DNA of 64,000 nucleotides from Mycobacterium sp. UM_WGJ. GTDB taxonomy: Bacteria > Actinomycetota > Actinomycetes > Mycobacteriales > Mycobacteriaceae. Where the stretch lies: assembly GCF_000455125.1 (NCBI RefSeq), contig NZ_AUWR01000020.1:1-64000 (forward strand), read 5' to 3'. This document shows positions 44,847-53,832 of this stretch, in pieces. Within the stretch, counting starts at the first letter, position 1. Every line of letters starts with the position of its first letter. A program made the position numbers and the translations under genes. The notes under the pieces were generated by a model that was given only the letters and a program-made list of their open reading frames with translations, did no database searches and was not told where the DNA came from.

Positions 44847-46610
44847 GTGTACGACCTCACGATCACCGGTGGGACCGTCGTGGACGGGACGGGAGAACAG
44901 CGCTACCTCGCCGACGTCGGCGTCCGGGACGGACGCATCGTGGCGGTGCAGCGCCGTACCGGAACCGATGATCCGGGACTGACGGGGCCGGCGGCCGAAA
45001 CGATCGATGCCACCGGCAAAGTCGTCGCACCCGGGTTCGTCGACATCCACACCCACTACGACGGGCAGGTCAGCTGGGACAACCTCCTGGAGCCGTCCAG
45101 CGGTCACGGCGTGACCACGATCGTCAGCGGCAACTGCGGGGTCGGGTTCGCCCCGGTGCGGCCCGGCAGCGAGGAATGGCTGATCAAGCTGATGGAGGGC
45201 GTCGAGGACATTCCGGGCACCGCACTCACCGAAGGCATCACCTGGGGATGGGAGAGCTATCCGGAGTACCTCGACGTACTTGACGGGAAGAACTTCGCCG
45301 TCGACGTCGGCAGTCAGGTCGCCCACGGGGCGATCCGCGCCTACGCCATGGGCGAGCGCGGTGCCCGCAACGAGCCGGCGACTCCCGATGACATCGCGGC
45401 CATGAGCCGCTTGGTGCAGCAGGCCATCGAGGCTGGGGCGCTGGGCTTTTCGACGTCACGGACGTTGACCCACCGGGCGATGGACGGCGAGCCGGTGCCG
45501 GGAACTTTCGCCGCCGAAGACGAACTGTTCGGGCTGGGCCGGGCGATGGCCGCCGGCGGTCAAGCCGTATTCGAGCTGGCGCCGCAGGGCACGGCCGGCG
45601 AGGACATCGTCGCGCCGAAGAAGGAACTCGAGTGGATGCAGCGCCTGGCCGCCGAGGTCGACCGTCCGGTGTCGTTCGCACTGATCCAGGTCGACGCCGA
45701 CCCCAACCTGTGGCGTGAGCAACTCGACATCTCCGCGGCCGCACATCAGGCCGGTAGTGCGCTGTACCCACAGGTCGCCGCCCGCCCGTTCGGCATGCTG
45801 CTCGGTTTCGCCGGGCATCACGCCTTCACCCACCGGCCGACCTACCGGCGGCTGAAGGCCCAGTGCAGCCGCGTGGAACTCGCACAACGCCTTGCCGAAC
45901 CGGCGGTCAAGGCCGCGATCCTGTCCGAACAGGATCTGCCCGTGGACACCTCGCTGCAGTTCGACGCGATGTTCGCTCTGGTGCAGCACTCACTGCACCG
46001 GATCTATGACCTGGGTGACCCGCCGGACTACGAGCCGACCCCGGACCGCTCGGTGGCCGCGATCGCCGCGGCGCGCGGTGATGATCCGTTGTCGACGCTG
46101 TATGACCTGATGCTGCAGGCCGACGCCGGTGCCATGTTGATGCTGCCGTTCTTCAACTACGCCGATGGCAATCACGACGCGATCCGCGAGATGCTCACCC
46201 ACCCCGCCGGTGTGCTGGGTCTCTCCGACGGCGGCGCGCACTGCGGAATGATCTGCGACGCTTCTTACCCCACTTATCTGCTCACCCACTGGGCGCGCGA
46301 CCGCCATCGCGGCGACAAGCTGCCCCTGGAGTACGTGGTGCGCAAACAGTGCCGCGACACCGCGCAGTTGTTCGGCCTGGGCGATCGCGGCGTCATCGAG
46401 GTCGGCAAGAAGGCCGACATCAACGTGATCGACATGGACGCGCTCAACCTGCTCCCGGCTCGGATGGCCTATGACCTGCCGGCCGGCGGGCGCCGCCTGC
46501 TGCAGGGCGCGAGCGGGTATGTTGCGACGATCGTCAGCGGTACCGTCACCCGGCGCAACGGCGTCGACACCGGTGCACGGCCGGGCCGTCTGGTGCGCGG
46601 AGCGCGCTAG
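44847..46610 (+). CDS. Amidohydrolase, N-acyl-D-amino-acid deacylase family
   Basis: With the GTG at 44847 (GAAGGAG upstream) the product has 587 residues. It has the amidohydrolase layout: a small N-terminal beta domain ([10 protein letters not shown]), the metal-binding HxH (His68 and His70 in DIHTHYDGQ), [10 protein letters not shown], and a C-terminal DGGAHCGM segment, ending with a beta domain that includes [10 protein letters not shown]. The D-aminoacylase branch hydrolyses N-acyl amino acids; in actinobacterial catabolic clusters members may act on other amides. Substrate unknown. Confidence 0.88.
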   Translation: MYDLTITGGTVVDGTGEQRYLADVGVRDGRIVAVQRRTGTDDPGLTGPAAETIDATGKVVAPGFVDIHTHYDGQVSWDNLLEPSSGHGVTTIVSGNCGVGFAPVRPGSEEWLIKLMEGVEDIPGTALTEGITWGWESYPEYLDVLDGKNFAVDVGSQVAHGAIRAYAMGERGARNEPATPDDIAAMSRLVQQAIEAGALGFSTSRTLTHRAMDGEPVPGTFAAEDELFGLGRAMAAGGQAVFELAPQGTAGEDIVAPKKELEWMQRLAAEVDRPVSFALIQVDADPNLWREQLDISAAAHQAGSALYPQVAARPFGMLLGFAGHHAFTHRPTYRRLKAQCSRVELAQRLAEPAVKAAILSEQDLPVDTSLQFDAMFALVQHSLHRIYDLGDPPDYEPTPDRSVAAIAAARGDDPLSTLYDLMLQADAGAMLMLPFFNYADGNHDAIREMLTHPAGVLGLSDGGAHCGMICDASYPTYLLTHWARDRHRGDKLPLEYVVRKQCRDTAQLFGLGDRGVIEVGKKADINVIDMDALNLLPARMAYDLPAGGRRLLQGASGYVATIVSGTVTRRNGVDTGARPGRLVRGAR

Positions 46611-46637
46611 TCGGCCATCACCGAAAGGAACCAGCAC

Positions 46638-47150
46638 TTGTCTCGGATGCATCCATGTGAGCAGGTCGGCCTCGACTTCCTCGAGCGGGCGCCGCAGCGG
46701 TTCAGCAACAGCGTTGACCTGGCCGTGACGCCCGAGGAGATCTGGGAGGTGCTGGCCGACGCCGAAGCCTGGCCGCACTGGGCCAGTGTCATCACCAACG
46801 TGACCTGGACCAGCCCGGAACCGCACGGTGTCGGCACCACCCGGGTCGTCGACATGCGGGGCGGTATCGTCGGCGACGAGGAGTTCCTGGCCTGGGAACC
46901 CGGACGGCACATGGCCTTTCGCTTCAATGCGAGCTCGACCTCGGCGCTGGCGGTGTTCGTCGAGGACTACCTCATCGAGCCCATCCCGCGGGGGTGCCGG
47001 CTCACCTGGACCCTGGCCAATCGGTTGACCGGCCCGGCAGCGTGGTTCTCGCCGATCAGCGGGCCACTGATGAATCTCGGATTTCGCCGATTTCTGTCCA
47101 ACCTGCGCCGTTACACCGACAAGCGTTTCGAGACGGCGAGCCGCGGGTAG
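46638..47150 (+). CDS. SRPBCC-family lipid/ligand-binding protein
   Basis: A TTG start at 46638 is favoured by GAAAGGAA at a spacing of 8 nt; an ATG follows nine bases later. The product has 170 residues with the SRPBCC helix-grip pattern: VTPEEIWEVLADAEAWPHWA near the start and a long C-terminal helix (GFRRFLSNLRRYTDKR). Such proteins bind hydrophobic ligands or act as cyclases or dehydratases. The following SDR starts directly after its stop, so they are coupled. Confidence 0.83.
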   Translation: MSRMHPCEQVGLDFLERAPQRFSNSVDLAVTPEEIWEVLADAEAWPHWASVITNVTWTSPEPHGVGTTRVVDMRGGIVGDEEFLAWEPGRHMAFRFNASSTSALAVFVEDYLIEPIPRGCRLTWTLANRLTGPAAWFSPISGPLMNLGFRRFLSNLRRYTDKRFETASRG

Positions 47151-48095
47151 ATGAGCGCGTCCGGATGGTCACTGGAGCAGGCAGCTCCGCAGGCGGGCCG
47201 GACCGCGGTCGTGACCGGTGCCAACACCGGAGTCGGCCTCGAAGTCGCGCGGGGATTGGCGATCCTCGGCGCCACTGTCGTGTTGGCCTGCCGCAACACC
47301 GACGCGGCTGCCGCGGCCCGGCAAGACATCCTCCGGTCGGCGCCGGCCGCCCGCGTCGACGTGGTGCATCTGGATGTCAGCGACCTGGCGTCGGTACGGG
47401 CCTGCGCGGCCGAGCTGCGGGCCGATTACCCGGTCATCGACCTCTTGGTCAACAACGCCGGTGTCATGCACCAGACCCGCCAGCTGACCGTCGACGGCTT
47501 CGAGGGTGATTTCGGCACGAACTTCCTCGGGCCGTTCGCGCTGACCGGACTGCTGCTGGATCGCGTGCTCGCCTCCGCGGCGGGACGGATCATCGCGGTG
47601 AGCAGCAAGACCCACCGCAGCGGCCGGATCGCGTTCGACGATCTGCAGTTGGCCACGTCGTTCACCGCGTCGAGGGCCTACACCCAGTCCAAGCTTGCCC
47701 AACTGATGGCCACCTACGAACTTCAGCGGCGGCTGGAATCGTCTGCCGGCTCGGCGATCGCGTTGGCGGCGCACCCCGGTGGGACTCGCACCTCGATCCT
47801 GCGCGAGCAGTCCAGGGCGGTGCGCTGGGTGTTCAACAGCCGGTCTCGTTATGTGACGGGGTGGTTCACCCAGGGCCCGGCCGAGGGGGCCCTGCCGATG
47901 CTGCGGGCAGCCACCGACCCGGCCGCGAGGGGCGGTCAGTTCTACGGTCCGGGTGGGCGTTTCGAGCAGATCGGCCCGCCGGTGTTGGTGCGGGCCGCCG
48001 GCCGAGCCTTAGACACCGAGGCGCAGCGCCGGCTGTGGAAGGTCGCCGAAGCGCTGACCGGCGTCACCTACTCGCTGACGAGCGATCCGGCGTAG
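47151..48095 (+). CDS. SDR family oxidoreductase (retinol-dehydrogenase-like)
   Basis: The 314-residue product has TGANTGVG at about residues 22-29, LACRN, VNNAGVM and the catalytic YTQSKLA. The length and the motifs fit the extended retinol dehydrogenase/protochlorophyllide reductase-like SDRs, which often act on hydrophobic alcohols or ketones. It abuts the SRPBCC gene with no spacing. Its 3' end overlaps the convergent TetR gene by 32 bp. Confidence 0.88.
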   Translation: MSASGWSLEQAAPQAGRTAVVTGANTGVGLEVARGLAILGATVVLACRNTDAAAAARQDILRSAPAARVDVVHLDVSDLASVRACAAELRADYPVIDLLVNNAGVMHQTRQLTVDGFEGDFGTNFLGPFALTGLLLDRVLASAAGRIIAVSSKTHRSGRIAFDDLQLATSFTASRAYTQSKLAQLMATYELQRRLESSAGSAIALAAHPGGTRTSILREQSRAVRWVFNSRSRYVTGWFTQGPAEGALPMLRAATDPAARGGQFYGPGGRFEQIGPPVLVRAAGRALDTEAQRRLWKVAEALTGVTYSLTSDPA

Positions 48096-48684
48096 CGCTG
48101 CGCGCCGCGCTCACCGCCGGGCCGATCCACCGGCGCAACAGGCGCCGTAGTTCGTCGCCCGATGCGGGCAACGGGGCCAGGATGAACGACTGCAACGTGC
48201 GCAGCACCATCTCGATGATGTCCTCGACGTCCCGATCGTTGAAGCCGGACCAGTCGACGTCGAGACGGTCCAGCAGGGAGTGCCCGAAGCTTCGGCCGGT
48301 GTCGGTCGTGACAGTCACCGCGAAGGCGCTGGCCTGTTGGGTGCGCAGCAGCAGGCCGACGTACGGGTCGTGGGGGAGGCGTTCCAGGGTGAGTGCGACG
48401 CCCTCAGCGACGGCTTCGCCGGGATCGGTTATTCCGGCCAAAGCTTCGGCCAACTGATCCAGAAAGGCGCCGGCGCCATCGGCGGCCGTTGCCGTCAGCA
48501 GTTCCTCGGTGCTGGGGAAGTAGCGATAGATCGTCTGCCGGGTGACGCCCAGCGTGCGCGCGACGTCGGCGATGCTGGTCTGCTCACCGCGTTCGTCGAT
48601 GGTTCGGCGGGTGGCTTGCAGAATCCGTGCCACCGCCTCCTCGTCGCTGGCGGGCACATTGCCGGCCCAGCCGCGGGTGCGCAT
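48064..48684 (-). CDS. TetR-family transcriptional regulator
   Basis: The ATG at 48684 gives 206 residues with the HTH IADVARTLGVTRQTIYRYF. It is a paralogue of the TetR at 41172-41768, and both sit divergent from a catabolic enzyme gene. Here the divergent gene is an aldehyde dehydrogenase. I could not find an operator comparable with those of the other TetR genes in the 140-bp intergenic region. Confidence 0.9.
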   Translation of the reverse strand: MRTRGWAGNVPASDEEAVARILQATRRTIDERGEQTSIADVARTLGVTRQTIYRYFPSTEELLTATAADGAGAFLDQLAEALAGITDPGEAVAEGVALTLERLPHDPYVGLLLRTQQASAFAVTVTTDTGRSFGHSLLDRLDVDWSGFNDRDVEDIIEMVLRTLQSFILAPLPASGDELRRLLRRWIGPAVSAARSATPDRSSASR

Positions 48685-48824
48685 CAGAACCTCCGTGCCC
48701 TGCTTCGACGCCGATTCATAGCCGGAACCGTAACCGCGGTGGCCGATGCCCACTGTTGACCACGCCGCGTCCGCAATGCTAAGCAGGTGCACAGCATCTG
48801 CCGTCGCGACCGAAGGACCCGCCC

Positions 48825-50282
48825 ATGACCGTGCAGTCGGTGATCGATGATCTTGCGAAGCGGCCCGGTACCGGTGAAGTCATCCCGGTCATCGACCCGG
48901 CCACCGAGGAACAGATCACCGAGTTCCGCGACGCCGGACCCGAAGCCGTCAACGAGGCTGTCGCCCGCGCCAAGGCGGCCTACCAATCCGGTGTGTGGAC
49001 TGATCTCCCGGCTCGCCAGCGCGCCAAGGTGCTGTGGCGGCTCGCTGACCTGATGGATGAGCACGCCGCGGAGTTCGCCGAGCTGGAGTCCCTGGACGCC
49101 GGCATGCCGCCCGCGCAGGCCGAGATGATCGTGTCCACCTGCGCGGAGTTCTACCGGTATTACGCGGGCTGGTGCACCAAGCTCAACGGCAGCAGCTACC
49201 AGGTGCAGATGGAGGGTGGCGTCAACAGCACCTACGCCAACATGCACGCCTACACCGTGAAGGAACCCTACGGCGTGGTGGGCCTGATCTATCCGTGGAA
49301 CGGCCCGTTGTTCAACGCCTGCGCCAAGGTCGCCCCGGCGCTGGCGGCCGGCTGCAGCAGCGTCGTCAAGCCGGCGGAGGAGACGCCGCTGTCGGCGGTG
49401 CTGCTGGAGCGGCTGATCGCGCAGGCCGGGGTTCCCGACGGTGTCACCAACTTCGTCATCGGCTACGGCGCCACCGCCGGCGCGGCGATCACCGCCCACC
49501 CCGATGTGGAGAAAGTCGCCTTCACCGGCTCGACCGATGTCGGCAAGGAGATCATGCGCAACTCCGCGGACAACCTGAAGAAGGTGACGCTGGAGCTGGG
49601 CGGGAAGTCCCCGGTGCTGATCTATGCCGATGCAGACCTGGACATGGCGATCATGATGGCCGCGATGGGCATCTTCGTGCATTCGGGTCAGGGCTGTGTC
49701 TGCGGTTCGCGGATCTTCGTGGAGCGCAGCGTCTATGAGCGAGTGGTCGCCGGCATCGCGATGATCGGGGAGAACTTGGTGCTCGGCGGGCCCAAGGACG
49801 ACGGCGCCATGATCAGCCCACTGGTCAGCGCCAAGCAGCTCGCGCGCGTCATGGGCTACATCGACCAGGGACGCAAGGACGGTGTCGAGGTGGTGTCGGG
49901 CGGTTACCGGGTGGACCGTAAGGGTTACTTCGTGAAGCCGACCGTGCTGACCGGTGTCGACCCGGCCACCAGTCGGCTGTACCGGGAAGAGATCTTCGGA
50001 CCGGTCGTCACGGTTTTGCCGTTCGATGACGACGACGAAGCCGTGGCGATGGCCAATGACACCAGCTACGGTCTGGCGGCCACGGCGTGGACCACTAACC
50101 TGGCACGCGCGCATAACCTGGGCAAGCGCCTGCAGGCCGGCACCGTAACGTTGAACTGTCAGCTGGTCTTCGACCACAATGTGCCGTTCGGCGGCTACAA
50201 GCAGTCCGGCATGGGCCACGAGTTCGGCTACGAGGGCATCGACGGCTACCTCAAGACCAAATCGATCTGGGCGGCCCTGTAG
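48825..50282 (+). CDS. Aldehyde dehydrogenase
   Basis: This is a 485-residue NAD(P)-dependent aldehyde dehydrogenase. The general base Glu257 is in LELGGKS and the catalytic Cys291 in GQGCVCGSR. PWNGPLF and the GSTDVGKE nucleotide-binding segment are also visible. The ATG has GAAGGA upstream. It oxidises an aldehyde to an acid, consistent with the end of a pathway that begins with the oxygenase or SDR nearby. It ends 3 bp before the convergent MMPL gene. Confidence 0.93.
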   Translation: MTVQSVIDDLAKRPGTGEVIPVIDPATEEQITEFRDAGPEAVNEAVARAKAAYQSGVWTDLPARQRAKVLWRLADLMDEHAAEFAELESLDAGMPPAQAEMIVSTCAEFYRYYAGWCTKLNGSSYQVQMEGGVNSTYANMHAYTVKEPYGVVGLIYPWNGPLFNACAKVAPALAAGCSSVVKPAEETPLSAVLLERLIAQAGVPDGVTNFVIGYGATAGAAITAHPDVEKVAFTGSTDVGKEIMRNSADNLKKVTLELGGKSPVLIYADADLDMAIMMAAMGIFVHSGQGCVCGSRIFVERSVYERVVAGIAMIGENLVLGGPKDDGAMISPLVSAKQLARVMGYIDQGRKDGVEVVSGGYRVDRKGYFVKPTVLTGVDPATSRLYREEIFGPVVTVLPFDDDDEAVAMANDTSYGLAATAWTTNLARAHNLGKRLQAGTVTLNCQLVFDHNVPFGGYKQSGMGHEFGYEGIDGYLKTKSIWAAL

Positions 50283-50285
50283 CGG

Positions 50286-52334
50286 TCAGCGTGGCTGATT
50301 GGGCCACCAGACCCGGCCGCCGATCAGTGCGAACAACGCCGGAATCACCAGGGTGCGAACGACGAAGGTGTCCAACAGGATTCCCAAGCCCACGATGATG
50401 CCCAGCTGAGTCAGCACGATCAACGGCAGCACCCCGAGCACGCAGAACACCGCAGCCAGCACGATGCCGGCGCTGGTGATGACTCCGCCGGTGGCTGACA
50501 CCGCGCGCACCATGCCGTCGCGGGTGCCGTGTGCGGGCGTCTCTTCGCGGGCGCGGGTCACCAGGAAGATCGTGTAGTCCACGCCCAGCGCCACCAGGAA
50601 CAGGAAAGCGAACAGGGGAGTGCTGTTGTCCAGCGCCGGAAATCCGAACAGGTGCAGACTGGCCCAGCAGCCCAACCCGAGCGCGGCGACCGCGCTGAGC
50701 ACCGTCGCCGCAACCAGGACCGGCGGGGCCAACACGGCCCGAAGCAGCACGAACAACACGGTGAGCACCACCAGCAGGATCAGCGGGATCAGCACCGCGC
50801 GGTCGCGCACGGCCGCGTCGCGCACATCGAGGGCCTGCGCGTCGGCGCCACCCACCATCGCGCGGGTGTCTACCGCGCCGACCGAATCTCGAAGTCCGGC
50901 AACGGTGTTAAAGGCGGCTTCGGTTGCCGGGGCGGCGTCGAGCACCGCAGACCACATGGTTCGGCCGGTCTCGGACATACCCGTCTGGACCACCGAGACG
51001 ACGCCCGGAACCGCGGTGATCGCCCGCTTGAGCTGCTGCGACCGGGCGGTGGGGCCGATCACGACGGTCGGACTGACCGCACCGTCCGGAAAGTGCGCTG
51101 CCAGCGTGTCGAATCCGGTCACCGAGTCGGCCTGTAACCGGAACTGCTCGGTCTGCGACAACCCGATACCGGCGCCCAGCAGGCCGGTGGCCGACACCGC
51201 CAGGACGGCGATCGCCGCCGTGCACACCACGGCCGGGCGGCGCGAGACGGCCGCGGCGACGCGGTACCACGGGCCGGCCGGGGTGGCTCCATTGTCGACA
51301 GCCCGGGGAATGAACGGCCAGAACACCTTCCGGCCGACCAACGCCAGCAACGGGGGTAAAACCAACAGCACGAATACGGCGGCCACCACCAGCCCGCAAC
51401 TGGCGCAGATCCCCAGGCTGCGGGTACTCGGGGTCACCGCCAAGATCAACGTCAGCAGAGCCAGCACCACGGTCGCGTTACTGGCCAGGATCGCCGGGGC
51501 GGCGGCGGCCACCGCCCGGCGCAGCGCGGTCCGATGGTCGGGCTGTGAGCGCAGTTCTTCGCGGTAGCGCGAAATCAGCAGCAGCGCATAGTTGGTGCCG
51601 GCCCCGAAGACCAGGACGCTGGTGATGCCTGCGGTGGAGCCGTCAAAGGTCACGCCCGCGGCGCGTGCGACATCGGAGCCCACTACGGTGGCCACCCGAT
51701 CGGCGAACGCGATCACCAGCAGCGGTACCAGCCACAACACCGGCGACCGGTAGGTGACGATCAACAGCAGTGCCACCACCAGCGCGGTGACCACCAACAG
51801 GGTCACGTTGGCGCCGGTGAAGGCATCGGCGATGTCGGCGCCGAACGCCGGCCCGCCGGTGACGTGGGTTGACAGCGTCGGAGGCAAGCCGTCGGCGGCC
51901 GCCGCTCGCAGGGCTTTGACCGCATCGGTGAGCTCGAAGCCGGACAAGTCGGCAGCCAAGGGCACCGTCGCCAGGGCCGCCTGCTGATCGGTGGACAGCA
52001 TCGCCGGCGGTGCCGGGCCGTCGAGCACTTGGGGCACCTGCGTCATACGGTCACGTGCGGCATTGACCGCTGCGACGTCGGCCGGCGTCAGGGGCCCACC
52101 ATCGCTGCGGGTGGCGACCAGCAGCGCGGCCGCCTGGTCCCCACCGGCGAAGGTGGACTGCGCCGCGGCGACACGGGCGGATTCGGCGCTGGGCGGCAGC
52201 GCCTCGGGGGATTGTGTCGCGGACGCGTTGTCGTTGCCGAGCGCCATCAGTGCGACGGCGATCAGGATCGGAACCAGCGCAACGAGCCAGGAACGGCGGG
52301 CGCTGACCGCCGTGGACAAGCGCTCCCACAGCAT
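50286..52334 (-). CDS. MMPL-family RND transporter (short type)
   Basis: The ATG at 52334 gives 682 residues; a TTG 24 bases upstream is a weaker option. Two repeats of one plus five membrane helices are visible, with FGAGTNYALLLISRYREE in the first repeat and ALGVDYTIFLVTRAREE in the second. It lacks the long periplasmic coiled coil and the FYWEPHCFD segment of the larger MmpL proteins in this window. There is no MmpS partner next to it. Cargo unknown; short MMPL proteins export lipids or drugs. Confidence 0.9.
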   Translation of the reverse strand: MLWERLSTAVSARRSWLVALVPILIAVALMALGNDNASATQSPEALPPSAESARVAAAQSTFAGGDQAAALLVATRSDGGPLTPADVAAVNAARDRMTQVPQVLDGPAPPAMLSTDQQAALATVPLAADLSGFELTDAVKALRAAAADGLPPTLSTHVTGGPAFGADIADAFTGANVTLLVVTALVVALLLIVTYRSPVLWLVPLLVIAFADRVATVVGSDVARAAGVTFDGSTAGITSVLVFGAGTNYALLLISRYREELRSQPDHRTALRRAVAAAAPAILASNATVVLALLTLILAVTPSTRSLGICASCGLVVAAVFVLLVLPPLLALVGRKVFWPFIPRAVDNGATPAGPWYRVAAAVSRRPAVVCTAAIAVLAVSATGLLGAGIGLSQTEQFRLQADSVTGFDTLAAHFPDGAVSPTVVIGPTARSQQLKRAITAVPGVVSVVQTGMSETGRTMWSAVLDAAPATEAAFNTVAGLRDSVGAVDTRAMVGGADAQALDVRDAAVRDRAVLIPLILLVVLTVLFVLLRAVLAPPVLVAATVLSAVAALGLGCWASLHLFGFPALDNSTPLFAFLFLVALGVDYTIFLVTRAREETPAHGTRDGMVRAVSATGGVITSAGIVLAAVFCVLGVLPLIVLTQLGIIVGLGILLDTFVVRTLVIPALFALIGGRVWWPNQPR

Positions 52335-52401
52335 CCGGCGAGCATGGCACCGAATCAACGGCCAAACAACCGAATGCCCTCAGATCGCCTACTGTGAGCT
52401 C

Positions 52402-53028
52402 GTGCCCGGCCGTGCGAAGACAGCGATCTCGCGCCGCATCTTCCTGCGCGGTGCCGCCTAGTCGGTGCCGGTTTTCGGCCTAGCGTTCGCCGCCCCGCGC
52501 GCGCTGGCGGCGCCGGCGGGTTCGCCCGGGTGCGGCGATCCGCACGAGCTGATCGACAACTGCGCAGTGGAGCTGCCGGAGGAATTCAGCTGGACCAGCT
52601 TCTCCACCACCAGGGCGATCGGCGGTGGAACCAACTACGCGATCCAGTTCACCACCAGGATTCAGCCCGGTCCGCCGGTGCCGGCGGACGCCACCGGCTA
52701 CCGCATCGACAGCCTCAGCATCGCCGGCATCAGGCCCGACGGTTCGGCGTTCTCGGTGGTGCCGTCGATCGGCGAGACCGGTGACCGGGCGATCTGGATC
52801 CGGACGATGGACTCGTCGCTCGGATTCGTGCTGGATGTGCCCTGGGATGTCAAGCACTTGGTGCGCACGTTCACCTACACCTACAACGTGGTCTACCTCA
52901 ATTCATCCACCGAGATTCAAACCTGTACCTACGTCACGACGATGCGACTCGCCAACAACGGAGCCGTCGACGGCGGGGTCGGTTCGGTCGCGTTCTCCCC
53001 GCCGCGGTTGGCCTCCTGCGGCGTATGA
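52402..53028 (+). pseudogene. Tat-signal secreted protein interrupted by an in-frame TAG
   Basis: From the GTG at 52402 the frame encodes a twin-arginine signal start (ISRRIFLRGAA), then hits TAG at 52459-52461, then continues in the same frame with a hydrophobic signal core (VPVFGLAFAAPRALAAPA) and a mature domain of about 165 residues. Removing the stop would give one normal Tat substrate of 208 residues. The mature part has three cysteines and is beta-rich, but I do not recognise a family. Translation could restart at the GTG at 52465, but that form lacks the arginine pair. A true nonsense mutation, a sequence error or readthrough are all possible. Confidence 0.7.
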
Positions 53029-53029
53029 A

Positions 53030-53752
53030 TCAGCAGACCGGTATCGGCTGATCGTCGTCGCGGTGGCCGAAAATCCCGAAGCTGTCGATCAGGTGCGCCG
53101 ACGGCTCGGGCGACCAGTCCCATCCGGCGATCTGACTGCGGGAGCGCCTGCTGAACAGCCCGCGCATCAGCTCGTAACCTTCAGCCCGCAACACGGTGAC
53201 GGATTCACCTGAACCACACCGCCACTGCTGCCCCAGCTCGTCGCTGATCACCAAGGTGCTGGTGTCGGGCAGGCGTCGGCCCGGCAGATAACCCAGGACG
53301 TCCAAAAACGGCTGCCAGTGTTCGCGGTCGATCCGCGGCAGGACCAGCGCCTCGCGCAGGTCGGCTTCATGGCAGATCGCGTCGGCGGCGAGGTTGGGCC
53401 CGGTGAACCGCTCCGGCAGACTGGCCTCGACCGCCGGGGAGGCGCGCTCCCATTCGTCGAGCAGTTCCTCAACCGGGCGGTCGCGACGTTCGGCAACGTG
53501 CCGCGCCGTCCACGAGTCACCCGGCGCGCCATCGAGTCGCTGCGCCAAGACGTCCGCGGCGCCACCGGTGAGGTGGGCCAACACGTCGTGCACCGACCAT
53601 CCCGGTGTCGCCGGAACCGGGAGCTGCAACTGGTCCTCGGTGAGCCCGGCCGCCAGGCTGCTGATCCTGGCGCGTGCGGCCCGGTAGCAGGCGTCAAGCA
53701 AGGGAGCTTCCTCTCCGCACCGCCGCAGACGTACCCGAATTGACCATCGCAA
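53030..53752 (-). CDS. Maleylpyruvate isomerase N-terminal / DinB-like family protein
   Basis: The protein is about 240 residues from a TTG at 53752 or 223 from a TTG at 53701; both have purine-rich sites upstream, and no ATG or GTG is available nearby. The N-terminal helical bundle has the family pattern LPVPATPGWSVHDVLAHLTGGAADVL, with the histidines expected to bind a metal, then HEADLREAL. These proteins are related to mycothiol-dependent enzymes such as maleylpyruvate isomerase. The gene lies 1 bp from the convergent pseudogene and downstream of the large mmpL gene. Confidence 0.78.
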   Translation of the reverse strand: MRWSIRVRLRRCGEEAPLLDACYRAARARISSLAAGLTEDQLQLPVPATPGWSVHDVLAHLTGGAADVLAQRLDGAPGDSWTARHVAERRDRPVEELLDEWERASPAVEASLPERFTGPNLAADAICHEADLREALVLPRIDREHWQPFLDVLGYLPGRRLPDTSTLVISDELGQQWRCGSGESVTVLRAEGYELMRGLFSRRSRSQIAGWDWSPEPSAHLIDSFGIFGHRDDDQPIPVC

Positions 53753-53832
53753 GCCCCTCTCCGTGGCGCATGGGACCCACGATACAGACAAATTAAGAAA
53801 AATAAGACTATCTTGGCGTAACAGTAAGATCC

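Noticed and set aside
48776-48797. ATGCT/AGCAT dyad upstream of the aldehyde dehydrogenase
   Set aside because: Five-base arms with a 12-bp gap are expected by chance; it is not comparable with the strong dyads at the other TetR loci.
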